Below the pieces are notes generated by a model, which had not been told where the DNA came from, did no database searches, and saw nothing but the letters and a program-made list of their open reading frames with translations. Source: Larkinella rosea (GTDB taxonomy: Bacteria > Bacteroidota > Bacteroidia > Cytophagales > Spirosomataceae). From it: DNA of 64,000 nt. Position 1 is the first letter of the stretch. Each line of letters begins with the position of its first letter. Below are positions 1 through 9,700 of this stretch, one piece after another. Location: NCBI RefSeq assembly GCF_003858635.1, contig NZ_RQJO01000008.1, forward strand, positions 434,001 through 498,000, given 5' to 3'. The position numbers and the translations under genes were made by a program.

Positions 1-32
1 AGCTTCATAGTTTTTTGGTGAATCATTAGCTT

Positions 33-1718
33 TTATTTGTAATGCATCTCGATGCGGTGCTCCCCACCGGGCAGGTTGTTAACCTTTACATACAAGCTCC
101 CCCTTACTTTTTCCAACGTTGAGGTACTCGCTTTGCCATCAACTGTTAAGTGGGTCAGACGTTTCCCGGCTGGTAAAAGCTGGCGAAAGTTGTACGTTTT
201 TGATGCCCCTTGCAGGGATACGTTAATGGTTTTGCGCTTCGGATCATGGAGGTATTTATAGTGCACATATTTTCCTGACGGGCCATACGCGACGGTTATG
301 TCGGCTTCGTTTTTCCCGGCGGCTAACCACCGGGGCGTCAACTCAACCTGCTCGAACGAATGCCCCAGATCGACGACCCCGGCCAGGCCTTCGATCATCG
401 CACTCAGGATGGCCGCCTGTCCCCAGTTATCTGGAATTCCTTCGTCCACCGTACCGTCGGGTTTGTACGATACCGGAAGCTTTCCGCCATGTTTCTCATT
501 GAGTTGCATCATCCGCTGGAGAATGTCCACGCCGTATTCTTCAAAACCGTGTTGAAATGCGGCTTTCGCCAGTTCTCCGCCAACAATCGTGTTCACCCCG
601 CCATTCATATACGAACCCGGCAGGTAATCCGCATAACTCGGCTCCACGGGCGGGTAGACACCGAACCATTCCGCAAATGAATTTTCCACGTTTTTACCCT
701 TCAGATTCTGGTACGTCCGAATAATGGATTGGGCCATGGCGTCTGTCGGCAACCCGCGGTTAATGTCATATGGATTCGACAAACTCAGGGTGGTTTTCTG
801 ATCCATTTTCAGATAGGAGGGAACCGGATCGTCGGGAACAAAGTGGGCGTAATAGGTCCCATTCCAGCAAAGATCATTCGTTCGCTTTCGAAGGCCATTG
901 GCCTGTTCTGTCCAGTAGCGGGCTTTCGCGGAATTGCCTAACGAAGTGTAAAGCTGCGCCAATTGCCGGCAAGCCGCGTAGGTGCCGCTGTTGTCGCCGT
1001 GCATAATGCCCATCGGCGTGTTTTCGTCAATGTTGAAAATACCGGTTTGTACGTCTTTTCCCTGCTTGACATATTCGGCCCGGGAGGTCGGTAGCTGCAT
1101 AAAATCCCAGGTGTCGAGGGTATAGCCCCGCTTCACCAGCTGGTGTTTTTTCGACCAGCGCAAGGGATCGGTCATCGAATAACGAATTCCTTTTTCCAGC
1201 CGGGGAATCCAGGTTCTGAGGTATGCCGTGTCGCCGGTGGCCTGCCAGATGTAATGCCCACCTTCGACCATCAGGTATTCCAGATCGGCCTCAACCGGTA
1301 GCCGGTGCATTTGGATGGTATCCCGGGCAAACACCTTCCAATACCGTTTCTCGAATAGATTGAGCCGGTGATTTTCCCGCGCGACCATCGGGTAATAATA
1401 GTCAAAATAGAGCCCTTCGGAGGTTTGTTGCTCGATAAAAAACTGCCAGAAACTGCTGATATCCGGTTCCAGGTATTTCATGGCTTTCATGACGTGGACG
1501 TGGTCCCGAATCCACTGCACAAACTGTTTCCGCTCTTTCCCGCCGAAGTAAACGGTTTTTCGGTACTGCGTATGAATGAGCTGTTCTTTCAGGCTGTTAA
1601 AAAATGCCCCGTATTCATCCGTTCCTTTGCCAAATTGAGTAGGTTGCTGACCCAAACAGGTGGGTAAACTTCCGGCAACCCATGCAACAACGAGCAGAAT
1701 TTTATAAAGCGGTTTCAT
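33..1718 (-). CDS. secreted six-hairpin ((alpha/alpha)6-barrel) glycosidase, specificity unknown
   Basis: A 561-residue protein with an N-terminal signal peptide (basic MKPLYK, hydrophobic LLVVAWVAG, then a Q-rich start of the mature part near residue 24). The central 350 residues look like a six-hairpin glycosidase toroid: recurrent Trp/Tyr-rich helices, a PGSYMNGG loop, and a late WGQAAILSAMIEGLAGV helix as in GH63/GH78/GH94-like barrels. The last 100 residues are beta-rich, as in the C-terminal jelly roll of these enzymes. I cannot assign a GH family or substrate. It lies divergent to the esterase/GH42/sulfatase group and is probably part of the same PUL, acting in the periplasm or at the cell surface on oligosaccharides. 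The start at 1718 is chosen because it opens directly into the signal peptide. Confidence 0.8.
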   Translation of the reverse strand: MKPLYKILLVVAWVAGSLPTCLGQQPTQFGKGTDEYGAFFNSLKEQLIHTQYRKTVYFGGKERKQFVQWIRDHVHVMKAMKYLEPDISSFWQFFIEQQTSEGLYFDYYYPMVARENHRLNLFEKRYWKVFARDTIQMHRLPVEADLEYLMVEGGHYIWQATGDTAYLRTWIPRLEKGIRYSMTDPLRWSKKHQLVKRGYTLDTWDFMQLPTSRAEYVKQGKDVQTGIFNIDENTPMGIMHGDNSGTYAACRQLAQLYTSLGNSAKARYWTEQANGLRKRTNDLCWNGTYYAHFVPDDPVPSYLKMDQKTTLSLSNPYDINRGLPTDAMAQSIIRTYQNLKGKNVENSFAEWFGVYPPVEPSYADYLPGSYMNGGVNTIVGGELAKAAFQHGFEEYGVDILQRMMQLNEKHGGKLPVSYKPDGTVDEGIPDNWGQAAILSAMIEGLAGVVDLGHSFEQVELTPRWLAAGKNEADITVAYGPSGKYVHYKYLHDPKRKTINVSLQGASKTYNFRQLLPAGKRLTHLTVDGKASTSTLEKVRGSLYVKVNNLPGGEHRIEMHYK

Positions 1719-1888
1719 CGTTTTTTGGGATGGACTTTAATGTGTTAATGGCAAGAAAGACAACGCCGGTCAGGTCGTTGTCCTACTTTGTCGACTCTCA
1801 GGATAAAGCAGGACAAGCAAGCCGTGCCGGACACCTTGTTTGCAGGTGGAACCCCTCAACCATACTGGTGGATTACCTGATAAATCAG

Positions 1889-2896
1889 ATGAAAACGGTT
1901 GTCTTTAAAAAATACAGTTTGCTGTTCAGTCTGGTCGTTCTGGCCTTCGCTGGTTACGCGCAGCCCGCGACTTCGGACAAAACCGCTGAAACGCCTAATC
2001 GGCCATTCGCCAGTGAGCGAAATGAAATTCGGCAGTTAGTCGCTTATGTGCGGACGCTGGCTGCGAAAGAGAAAAATCCACTTCTGAAACGTCACTTCGA
2101 GTCGGTTATCCGAATGAGCCTGGATTCGACGCACGGCCTGCGTCCGGACGACAAGCACGTTCAGGCCGCCGTGGGGACGCTGGCCTTTTTTCAGAGAGAA
2201 GGAGCCAGGTGGGAAACCTATCTGTGGGGAACCCGGCCCCTTATCATGGCTTTCCAATCCAAAGCTGACGGAAAAAACAGCTACTATTGGTTGTTTTTGC
2301 CGACCGGTTTTTCGCCGGCCAAAACCGGTACTCCATTTTATGTCGAACTGCACGGGAGTGGGGGCGGCACCAACAATCCGCCCTGGCACATGCTCTACGA
2401 TTACCTGCAACCCAAAGCGGCCGGAGCTACGGCGCAGATGAGTCGCCGGGACGGTTTTTTGATGTATCCCTGGGGGCGGGGCGACAAAGGGTATCGCGAC
2501 GTTGCCGAAACCGACATTCTGGAATGTTTGCAGGATTTCGATGACCAATTCAAAACCGATCCGAAACGGCAATACCTCTACGGTTTTTCGATGGGCGGGG
2601 GCGGGACGTTCCGCATCGCCCAGAAAACGATGGACCGCTGGGCCGCCGTCGGGCTGTATTCGGCCGCCCTGGGCAAAAATGTAACCTACGACGAAGCGGC
2701 CAAATTCAAGAATATACCGGTCTGGATGGTTTGGGGTGAAAAGGAATGGCTGAATACTGAAAACCGGAAACTTAAAGATGATTTTCTGAAAGCGGGCGTA
2801 AACCTTTGGTGGAAAGAAATTGAGGGCGTTGAACACAGCTATTTGGGCGAATACCAGGAGCAGTTGATGGATTGGCTTAAAACCAAAACAAAATGA
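1889..2896 (+). CDS. secreted alpha/beta-hydrolase, PHB-depolymerase/esterase-like
   Basis: A 335-residue protein. The ATG at 1889 is preferred over an in-frame upstream ATG at 1682 because it starts a clear signal peptide (MKTVVFKKY, hydrophobic LLFSLVVLAFAGYAQ) and the upstream extension looks non-coding. An oxyanion-type loop YVELHGSGGG (about 151-160) and the nucleophile elbow GFSMGG with Ser234 are visible. A late His (VEHSY, His316) could complete the triad. Such proteins remove acyl groups from polysaccharides (carbohydrate esterases) or hydrolyse polyesters; in a PUL a deacylase role is the likelier inference. Its TGA overlaps the ATG of the next gene (ATGA), so the two are translationally coupled. 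Confidence 0.85.
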   Translation: MKTVVFKKYSLLFSLVVLAFAGYAQPATSDKTAETPNRPFASERNEIRQLVAYVRTLAAKEKNPLLKRHFESVIRMSLDSTHGLRPDDKHVQAAVGTLAFFQREGARWETYLWGTRPLIMAFQSKADGKNSYYWLFLPTGFSPAKTGTPFYVELHGSGGGTNNPPWHMLYDYLQPKAAGATAQMSRRDGFLMYPWGRGDKGYRDVAETDILECLQDFDDQFKTDPKRQYLYGFSMGGGGTFRIAQKTMDRWAAVGLYSAALGKNVTYDEAAKFKNIPVWMVWGEKEWLNTENRKLKDDFLKAGVNLWWKEIEGVEHSYLGEYQEQLMDWLKTKTK

Positions 2897-5100
2897 CAAG
2901 GGACCAGCGTATCCGGCTAATGATGAAGTTGCCAGGAATCCTTTTTTTGTTTTTTTGCGGTCATTTATTGGTGGCGCAATCGACTCAATCGGCGGAGGTA
3001 AAACCGCATAACGGTCGGCCGACGCTATTTGTGAACGGGAAAGCGCAAACCCCCGCGTTTTATGCGCTCACCCATGCGTACGGCGGACGCTGGTCGTGGG
3101 AGGAAGTGCCTGCGCGAAACCTGAACAACTTCTGTCAGATTGGCTTTCGGCTTTTTCAGGTTGATTTATGGCTGGAAGACATCTGGTACAAAAACGCCGA
3201 TTCGCTTGATATTCGAAAGGCGCAGCGCCAAATCCGGGGTGTCCTCGACCAATGTCCTGAAGCGGGCGTTGTGCTTCGGATTCACGTCAATGCACCCTTC
3301 TGGTGGAACAAGGCGCATCCGGAAGAATGCACCCAGTACGCCGACACCGCTGTCGATACAACCCTGCTGGCCGGACCGCCCTACCACAACGAAGAACACG
3401 ACATTCACGCGGCTTTGCGGGCCAGTTTGGCATCGACGCGCTGGCGACAGGAATCGGGTCAGAAGCTGGTTGAGTTGTGCCGGAAACTCTCGAAAACACC
3501 GGAAGGCAACGCCCTGATAGGTATGCACGTCGCGGGCGGTATTTACGGCGAATGGCACTACTGGGGTTTTATTGAACACGACCCCGATACCGGCCCGGCC
3601 ATGACGACCTACTTCCGCAACTGGCTGAAGACCAAATACAAGACGGTTTCGGCGCTCCGCAAAGCCTGGCAATCAGCCTCCGCGGACTTCGACAACGCGA
3701 CGGTTCCGAACGTGGCGGAACGACTTAAAACACAGGACGGTTTTTTCAAAGATCCGGTTCAGGATCAACGGACGATCGATTACTTTACCGCCCAGCAGCA
3801 GGTTGTTGCCGACGACGCAATCTATTTCTGTCGACTGGCCAAAGAAAACTGGCCCCGTCCGCTGGTGACGGGTATTTTTTACGGCTACCTGCACATGACG
3901 TTCAATCGCCAGACCGTGGGCGGGCATTTGTTTATTCAGCAGGTTCTCGATAGTCCTTACATCGATTATTTATCGGCTCCGCAGACCTACTGGCCCGATA
4001 GCCGGAAAGCGGGCGGCTCCGGGAATTCGCGCGGCATCATCGAATCGACCCTGCTGCACGGTAAACTCTGGTTTGACGAAATCGACAACGGCTATCTGTT
4101 CAAAAATGACTTCGAAAATATCCGCTATACGTCACGCTACGACACAACCTACGCCAACATTATGAAACGGTGTGCCTTGTTGCCGTTGATGCGGGGCATT
4201 GGTTTCTGGTTCTACGATTTTGGGCCGCAGAAAGGGTTTGGCTGGTGGGACGATCCGAAATACCTGGCGGCCATGAAAGCCGAGAAGGAACTGTTCGAAA
4301 AGCGATTGACGGTTCCGTATCATTCCGAAGCCGATGTGCTGTACGTCTGGAGCCAGGATGTGTTTTATTACCTGAAATCGGCACCCTTGCCCATTACGGT
4401 CAACGTCCTGGATCATTCCATTGAGCAGGCCATGCGATCCGGAGCGGTCGGCGATCATGTCTATGATTTCGACCTGGACCGCGTGAATCTGAAACCATAT
4501 AAGGCCGTGGTTTTTATGAATGTTTATAAACTGACGGATGCGCAACGGACGTTTATTCTGAACAAGGTAGCGAAAGACGGACGAACCCTGGTCTGGAATT
4601 ACCTGACGGGCTACACCAATGGCGAACGACTCGATTTATCCTTTGTGAAATCGCTGACAGGCCTGAATCTGGAACGAATCGACGGCAGTCAGGTGCCGGG
4701 TGTTTCGTTTCTAAAACCGGCGTACAACTACAAATTCAGCGGTCCGGTGGAACCGCTCGTAGTGGTGAATGACAAAACGGCCGAGCCGTTGGCCGAACTG
4801 CAAACCAGCAAGCAAGTTATTTCGGCCCGTAAAAAAATGAGCGGTTTTACATCGGTTTTCTGTGGACTACCGCTCAACGGAACGGAAGGCTTTCGGGCGA
4901 TTTTTCGGCAGGCCGGATGTCATATTTACAACGAACGGAACGATTTCACGTATGCCAATTCCGGACTGCTCTTGCTCCATACCAAAGATGGCGGCCCACG
5001 AACCATCCGGCTGAAAAGCGGAAAATCAGTGACGCTGTCGCTGGAACGCGGATCTACCTTACTTTTAGATGTCCAAACGGGCGACCTGGTTTTAAAATAA
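2893..5100 (+). CDS. secreted GH42-like beta-galactosidase-type glycoside hydrolase
   Basis: A 735-residue protein with a signal peptide ending near residue 29 (FLFFCGHLLVAQ). The N-terminal part reads as a GH42/GH35-like TIM barrel: YGEWHYWGF carries the putative acid/base Glu220, and WFDEIDN carries the putative nucleophile Glu396. Residues about 490-610 resemble the Rossmann-like beta-galactosidase middle (trimerisation, A4-type) domain, for example the AVVFMNVYKLTDAQ stretch. A short beta domain ends the protein. It follows the esterase with a 4-nt overlap and is followed 8 nt later by the sulfatase, so the three genes form an operon. The true start could be one of the Met codons at 2920/2923, which also open the signal peptide. 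Exact sugar specificity is not visible. Confidence 0.82.
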   Translation: MTRDQRIRLMMKLPGILFLFFCGHLLVAQSTQSAEVKPHNGRPTLFVNGKAQTPAFYALTHAYGGRWSWEEVPARNLNNFCQIGFRLFQVDLWLEDIWYKNADSLDIRKAQRQIRGVLDQCPEAGVVLRIHVNAPFWWNKAHPEECTQYADTAVDTTLLAGPPYHNEEHDIHAALRASLASTRWRQESGQKLVELCRKLSKTPEGNALIGMHVAGGIYGEWHYWGFIEHDPDTGPAMTTYFRNWLKTKYKTVSALRKAWQSASADFDNATVPNVAERLKTQDGFFKDPVQDQRTIDYFTAQQQVVADDAIYFCRLAKENWPRPLVTGIFYGYLHMTFNRQTVGGHLFIQQVLDSPYIDYLSAPQTYWPDSRKAGGSGNSRGIIESTLLHGKLWFDEIDNGYLFKNDFENIRYTSRYDTTYANIMKRCALLPLMRGIGFWFYDFGPQKGFGWWDDPKYLAAMKAEKELFEKRLTVPYHSEADVLYVWSQDVFYYLKSAPLPITVNVLDHSIEQAMRSGAVGDHVYDFDLDRVNLKPYKAVVFMNVYKLTDAQRTFILNKVAKDGRTLVWNYLTGYTNGERLDLSFVKSLTGLNLERIDGSQVPGVSFLKPAYNYKFSGPVEPLVVVNDKTAEPLAELQTSKQVISARKKMSGFTSVFCGLPLNGTEGFRAIFRQAGCHIYNERNDFTYANSGLLLLHTKDGGPRTIRLKSGKSVTLSLERGSTLLLDVQTGDLVLK

Positions 5101-5108
5101 GGTTTACC

Positions 5109-6695
5109 ATGCTTCGAACTTTCCAACTCATTTTCGGCGTAATCATACTGATTGGCCTCGCGGCAATTAGCCGGATTCCGGTACCGGATGAAGCGCTGTT
5201 GCACCGGAATGGGCATTCCGGTGTATCGGTACCCCGCGCGACGGAACGCCCTAACATCATCATCATTTTTTCTGACGACCACGCACTGAAAGCCATCAGC
5301 GCCTACGGCAGCCCGTACATTAAAACACCCAACATCGACCGGATCGGGCGCGAAGGAGCGGTTTTCGAAAATATGTTCTGCACGAATTCGATTTGTGCGC
5401 CCAGCCGCGCTACCCTGCTGACGGGCAAATACAGCAACCTGAATGGTCACCGAGACAATCAGGGAACCTTCGATGCCAGCCAGGCCATGTTTCCGAAGTA
5501 TTTGCAACAGGCGGGTTACCAAACCGCCTGGATCGGTAAATGGCACCTGAAAGCCACTCCGCAGTATTTCGATTTCTGGGAAGTCGTACCTGGCCAGGGG
5601 CTGTATTACAATCCGAATTTCATTCAGATGGACGGCAAAACCGTGCGGAAAGAAGGGTATGCCACGAATGTGATTACCGACGATGCGCTGAACTGGCTCG
5701 ACAGTGGGCGGGACGCGTCGAAACCGTTCTGCCTGGTCATTGGGCACAAAGCCCCGCACCGCGAATGGCAACCTGATACGACGGATTTACACGCGTTTGA
5801 TGGCAAAACATTTCCGATGCCAGCGACCTTTTACGATACGTACGAAGGACGCAAAGCAGCTCAGCATCAGGACATGCAGATTGCAACGCCCACCCTACGG
5901 TTCGGCCTCGATCTGAAAGTCGATATCGATACCATGCCGATCATCAAACGGATGAATCCGGCGCAACTCAAAGCCTGGAAAGCGTATTACGATCCGCTGA
6001 ATAAAGCGTTTAAAGAACAAAATCTTACCGGGAAAGCACTGGATAACTGGAAGTTTCAGCGTTACATGCACGATTATCTGGGGTGCATTTTATCCGTCGA
6101 CCGAAACGTGGGTCGCGTGCTGGATTACCTGGATCAGCACGGTATGACGAATAATACATTGATCATGTACTCGTCGGACCAGGGCTTTTACCTGGGCGAA
6201 CACGGCTGGTTCGACAAGCGGTTTATGTACGAAGAATCGCTGCACATGCCCTTGCTGGTCCGCTATCCGCCCCAACTCAAACCCGGTACCCGAACCAAAC
6301 AGCTTTTCGTCAACACCGATTTCGCGCCGACGATTCTGCAAACGGCGGGTGTTCCGGTTCCGGCCGATATGCAGGGAAAGTCGTTTCTGCCGCTGCCTAA
6401 AACCGCTCAATCGCGCAAAGCCATTTATTACCACTACTACGAATACCCGTACGATCACCGGGTCATGGCGCATTTGGGCATTCGGACGGAGCGCTACAAA
6501 CTGATTTATTTCTACGGGAACGGCGAATCCTGGGAGTTTTTTGATCTGAAAACCGATCCCAACGAAATGAAGAATGACTACGCCAATCCGAAAAACCGGG
6601 GCATCATCACGCAGTTGAAACGGGATTTGAAAAAACTCACGCAGGAATATCAGGATACCGAAGCCACCGATATGCTGGCAAAAGAGGGCGTATGA
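5109..6695 (+). CDS. sulfatase, Cys-type S1 family (N-acetylglucosamine-6-sulfatase-like)
   Basis: A 528-residue arylsulfatase-fold enzyme. The ATG at 5109 begins a hydrophobic signal segment (FQLIFGVIILIGLAAI); an in-frame ATG at 4917 lies inside the previous gene and is rejected. The metal-binding IIIIFSDDH (Asp56/Asp57) is followed by the formylglycine motif CAPSR (Cys96-Arg100) and LLTGKYSNLNG, which resembles the S1_11-type GlcNAc-6-sulfatases of Bacteroides. A late SSDQGFYLGEHGW block holds further metal and substrate residues. Activity needs conversion of Cys96 to formylglycine by an anaerobic sulfatase-maturating enzyme or FGE, which is not encoded in the window. The sulfatase suggests that this PUL handles a sulfated glycan. 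Confidence 0.92.
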   Translation: MLRTFQLIFGVIILIGLAAISRIPVPDEALLHRNGHSGVSVPRATERPNIIIIFSDDHALKAISAYGSPYIKTPNIDRIGREGAVFENMFCTNSICAPSRATLLTGKYSNLNGHRDNQGTFDASQAMFPKYLQQAGYQTAWIGKWHLKATPQYFDFWEVVPGQGLYYNPNFIQMDGKTVRKEGYATNVITDDALNWLDSGRDASKPFCLVIGHKAPHREWQPDTTDLHAFDGKTFPMPATFYDTYEGRKAAQHQDMQIATPTLRFGLDLKVDIDTMPIIKRMNPAQLKAWKAYYDPLNKAFKEQNLTGKALDNWKFQRYMHDYLGCILSVDRNVGRVLDYLDQHGMTNNTLIMYSSDQGFYLGEHGWFDKRFMYEESLHMPLLVRYPPQLKPGTRTKQLFVNTDFAPTILQTAGVPVPADMQGKSFLPLPKTAQSRKAIYYHYYEYPYDHRVMAHLGIRTERYKLIYFYGNGESWEFFDLKTDPNEMKNDYANPKNRGIITQLKRDLKKLTQEYQDTEATDMLAKEGV

Positions 6696-6764
6696 AGAGG
6701 GAATTCCTGGCCGGGGATTGTAGCCGTAGCCAGTGCATTTGGATTCATTGGGGTCTCAACGGGA

Positions 6765-9700
6765 TCAAAGTTTGGCTACAAACTCCAGCGGGGCTTTCCC
6801 AAATTCTTTTTTAAAACAACGGCTAAAATAGGCCGGGTCGTTGAAGCCCACCTGCCAGGCGACTTCCGAAACATTATAATGACCGCTTTCCAACAGTTGC
6901 ATGGCTCGTTTTAGGCGTACCTGTCGGATAAATTCGGCGCCCGAGAGGTTGACAATGCTCTTTAGTTTCCGGTATAATTGCATCCGGCTCAGGTTCATGG
7001 CTTCTTCCAGTTGCTCCACATCAAAATGCGGATCATCGATATGGGCTTCGATACTGGCAATGGCTTTCTGAAGGAACTGCTCTTCCATCGGTGGCATTTG
7101 GAGGTCGGAGGGAGAAGACCGCAACTTTTTGTGCCAGTGGGAACGGAGAATCTGTCGGTTCTGAATCAGGCTTTTAATTTTCGTTTCGAGAATCGACAGG
7201 TTGAACGGTTTGGTCATGTAATCATCGATTCCGGAACCGAAGGCCATCACCTGACTCTGATTGGCTGCGCGTGATGTCAGCAGCAGAAACGGAATATGAC
7301 TGGTTTTTTCGTTGGACCGGATGGCCTGACAAAGTTCGGTGCCGTCCATCTCCTGCATCAGCCAGTCCGACAGAATGAGATCCGGAATGTGCTTTTGCGC
7401 CAGCGTTAAAGCCTGCTGGCCGTTGGCTGCGGTCAGGACGTGATAGGTTCCCAAAAAGCTTTCTTTCAGGAATTGCCGAAGCTCTTCATTGTCTTCGACC
7501 ACCAGCAAGATGGGTAAAGCTTTGGTCGGTAACGTAGTGATCTGTTCCGGTAATACCGTGGGTAACAGCATTTTTGCCAATTCGGTGGGTACTTCCGACG
7601 GCTGGGATAGCCAGTCCGGTGGGAACGCCTGGGCATCGAGCGGCAAGGTCACTGTGAACGCAGTGCCCACATTTTCTGCGCTCTCGACCGTAATGCTTCC
7701 CTTGTGTAATTCGACCAGTTCGCGGGTAAGCGCCAGCCCAATGCCACTGCCCGCTTTTTTCTGTGTGTGTTGTTCATTTACCTGATAAAACCGCTCGAAG
7801 ATATGCGCCTGGGCCTCCGGCGAGATACCCAGTCCGGTGTCGGTAACGGTAATCCGTACGGTTTTTGCGGACGGGATCAGCTCCAGGTTGACGCGAACTT
7901 CCCCACCTTGCGCGGTAAATTTGAATGCGTTCGAAAGCAGGTTATAAATCACTTTCTCGACAATATCAGGATCAAAAAAAACCTCAAAGCCATCGTAATG
8001 GCTTCGAAACGAAAGTGTTATCTGTTTGCTTTCAGCCAGTTCATCAAAGTTTTGGACGATCCGTTCTACAAAGGAAACAAGATCATTGCGGCTGATATCG
8101 GGCACCAGGCTCTGGCTTTCCAGTTTCGATAAGTCGAGTAATTGATTAATCAGCCGGAGCAGCCGTTGGGCGTTTCGCTGAATAGTCTGGAACTGATGCT
8201 GAAGTCGCTCGCCAAAGGCTGGCTCCGAAACAAGTTTATCCAAAGGGGTCAGGATGAGCGTCAATGGGGTTCGGAATTCGTGGGAAATGTTGGTGAAAAA
8301 ACTGGTTTTGGCATCGTCGAGCGCTTTGATGGCATCGGCTTCCAGTTGTTTAATTCGGATGTCGGCTTTTAACTGTTCCCGAATCCGAACGATTCGGCGG
8401 AATGTTAGTAACGCACTCAAAAACAGCAACCCATACAATAAATACGACCACCACGTACGGTACCAGGGCGGTAGTACGGTGATCTGTACTGCTTTTGCCG
8501 GGCTCCAGGAACTGTTTCCGACGGCAGCTTTGACCAGAAACTGATAGTCGCCTTCGCGCAGGTTAGTGTACGTAGCCGACCGCTGTGAACCCACGTAGTT
8601 CCAATCCGCGTCGAATCCAACGAGTTGATAAGCGTAACGGATGTTGCGGTGCGGTAGAAAGGACAGGGCGGTAAAATCGATGGTGAATACCGTCTGAAAG
8701 GGTCGAAAAACCAGCCTTGTGACGTCTGTCAGGTCCAATTTCGTCGGTGCGTCGGCATCTGCGGGATTGACGGGCCGGTTAAAAAGTTTCAGATCGGAAA
8801 GGTACACAGCCGGGGGAGTGGTTCTTGACTGGACGTAACTGGGATGAAAAACGACTAACCCCTGCATATTCCCAAATGCCAGTTCGCCCGATGGGAGCCG
8901 GGTACAGGCATCGGGCAGAAATTCTTTGCCAATCAGCCCGTCGTTCTGGTCATAATTGTCGATGTGATTAGTGGCCGGATTGAAACACGAAATGCCGCCG
9001 TTGGTCGATAGCCAGAGGTTTCGCTGGTCGTCTTCGATAATGCCCGCAATAAAGTTATTGGCCAGCCCATCCTTGGTTGTCCACGACCGGAAGGTTTCCG
9101 TGCGGGTATCAAACAACTGAAGTCCATGACCGTTGGTGCCAATCCAGAGCCGTTTTTGTGGATCTTGATAGAGAGTCGTGATGCTGTTGCTGCCCAGCGC
9201 CCCCGGTTTGTCGCTGCTGGAAAAATGGCGAACCGCTCCCGTTTGCCGGTTCCAGCGGAATAACCCGGAATTATAGGTCCCAATCCACAAATTCCCCGAC
9301 GCGTCTTCCACCAGAACATTGAGATCGAATTGTTGAAAAACCTGCGCTAATGCCGGGGATTTTACCGGTTCCAGCCGTCCGGTTTTTTCATCGAACAGGT
9401 ACAATTCCCGTTCGTGGCTTCCAATCCAGATTCGGCCCGATTGCGAAGCCGCAAATGCTTTGACCGACTTGCTTTTGCCCGGAAGCATAAAGGGCGCAAA
9501 TCGATTCCGGATCGGATCATACAACGCAAATCCGGCCGTCCAGGTACTGATCAGCATATTGCCCGTATGGGTTCGGAACAGCAGATTAATGTCACTGGAT
9601 TTTAAAGATGAATTGGCTGATGTAAACCGGCGAAATTGCTGCCGGTTGAGCGATAGAGCCGTTAACCCTTTGATGGAACTTGCCCACAGATTACCCTGCT

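Noticed and set aside
2036-2899. 287-codon open frame antisense to the esterase-like gene
   Set aside because: Shadow of a GC-rich coding region; the sense strand has signal peptide and GFSMGG.
4926-5771. 281-codon open frame antisense to the GH42/sulfatase junction
   Set aside because: It crosses two well-supported genes on the other strand and shows no domain.
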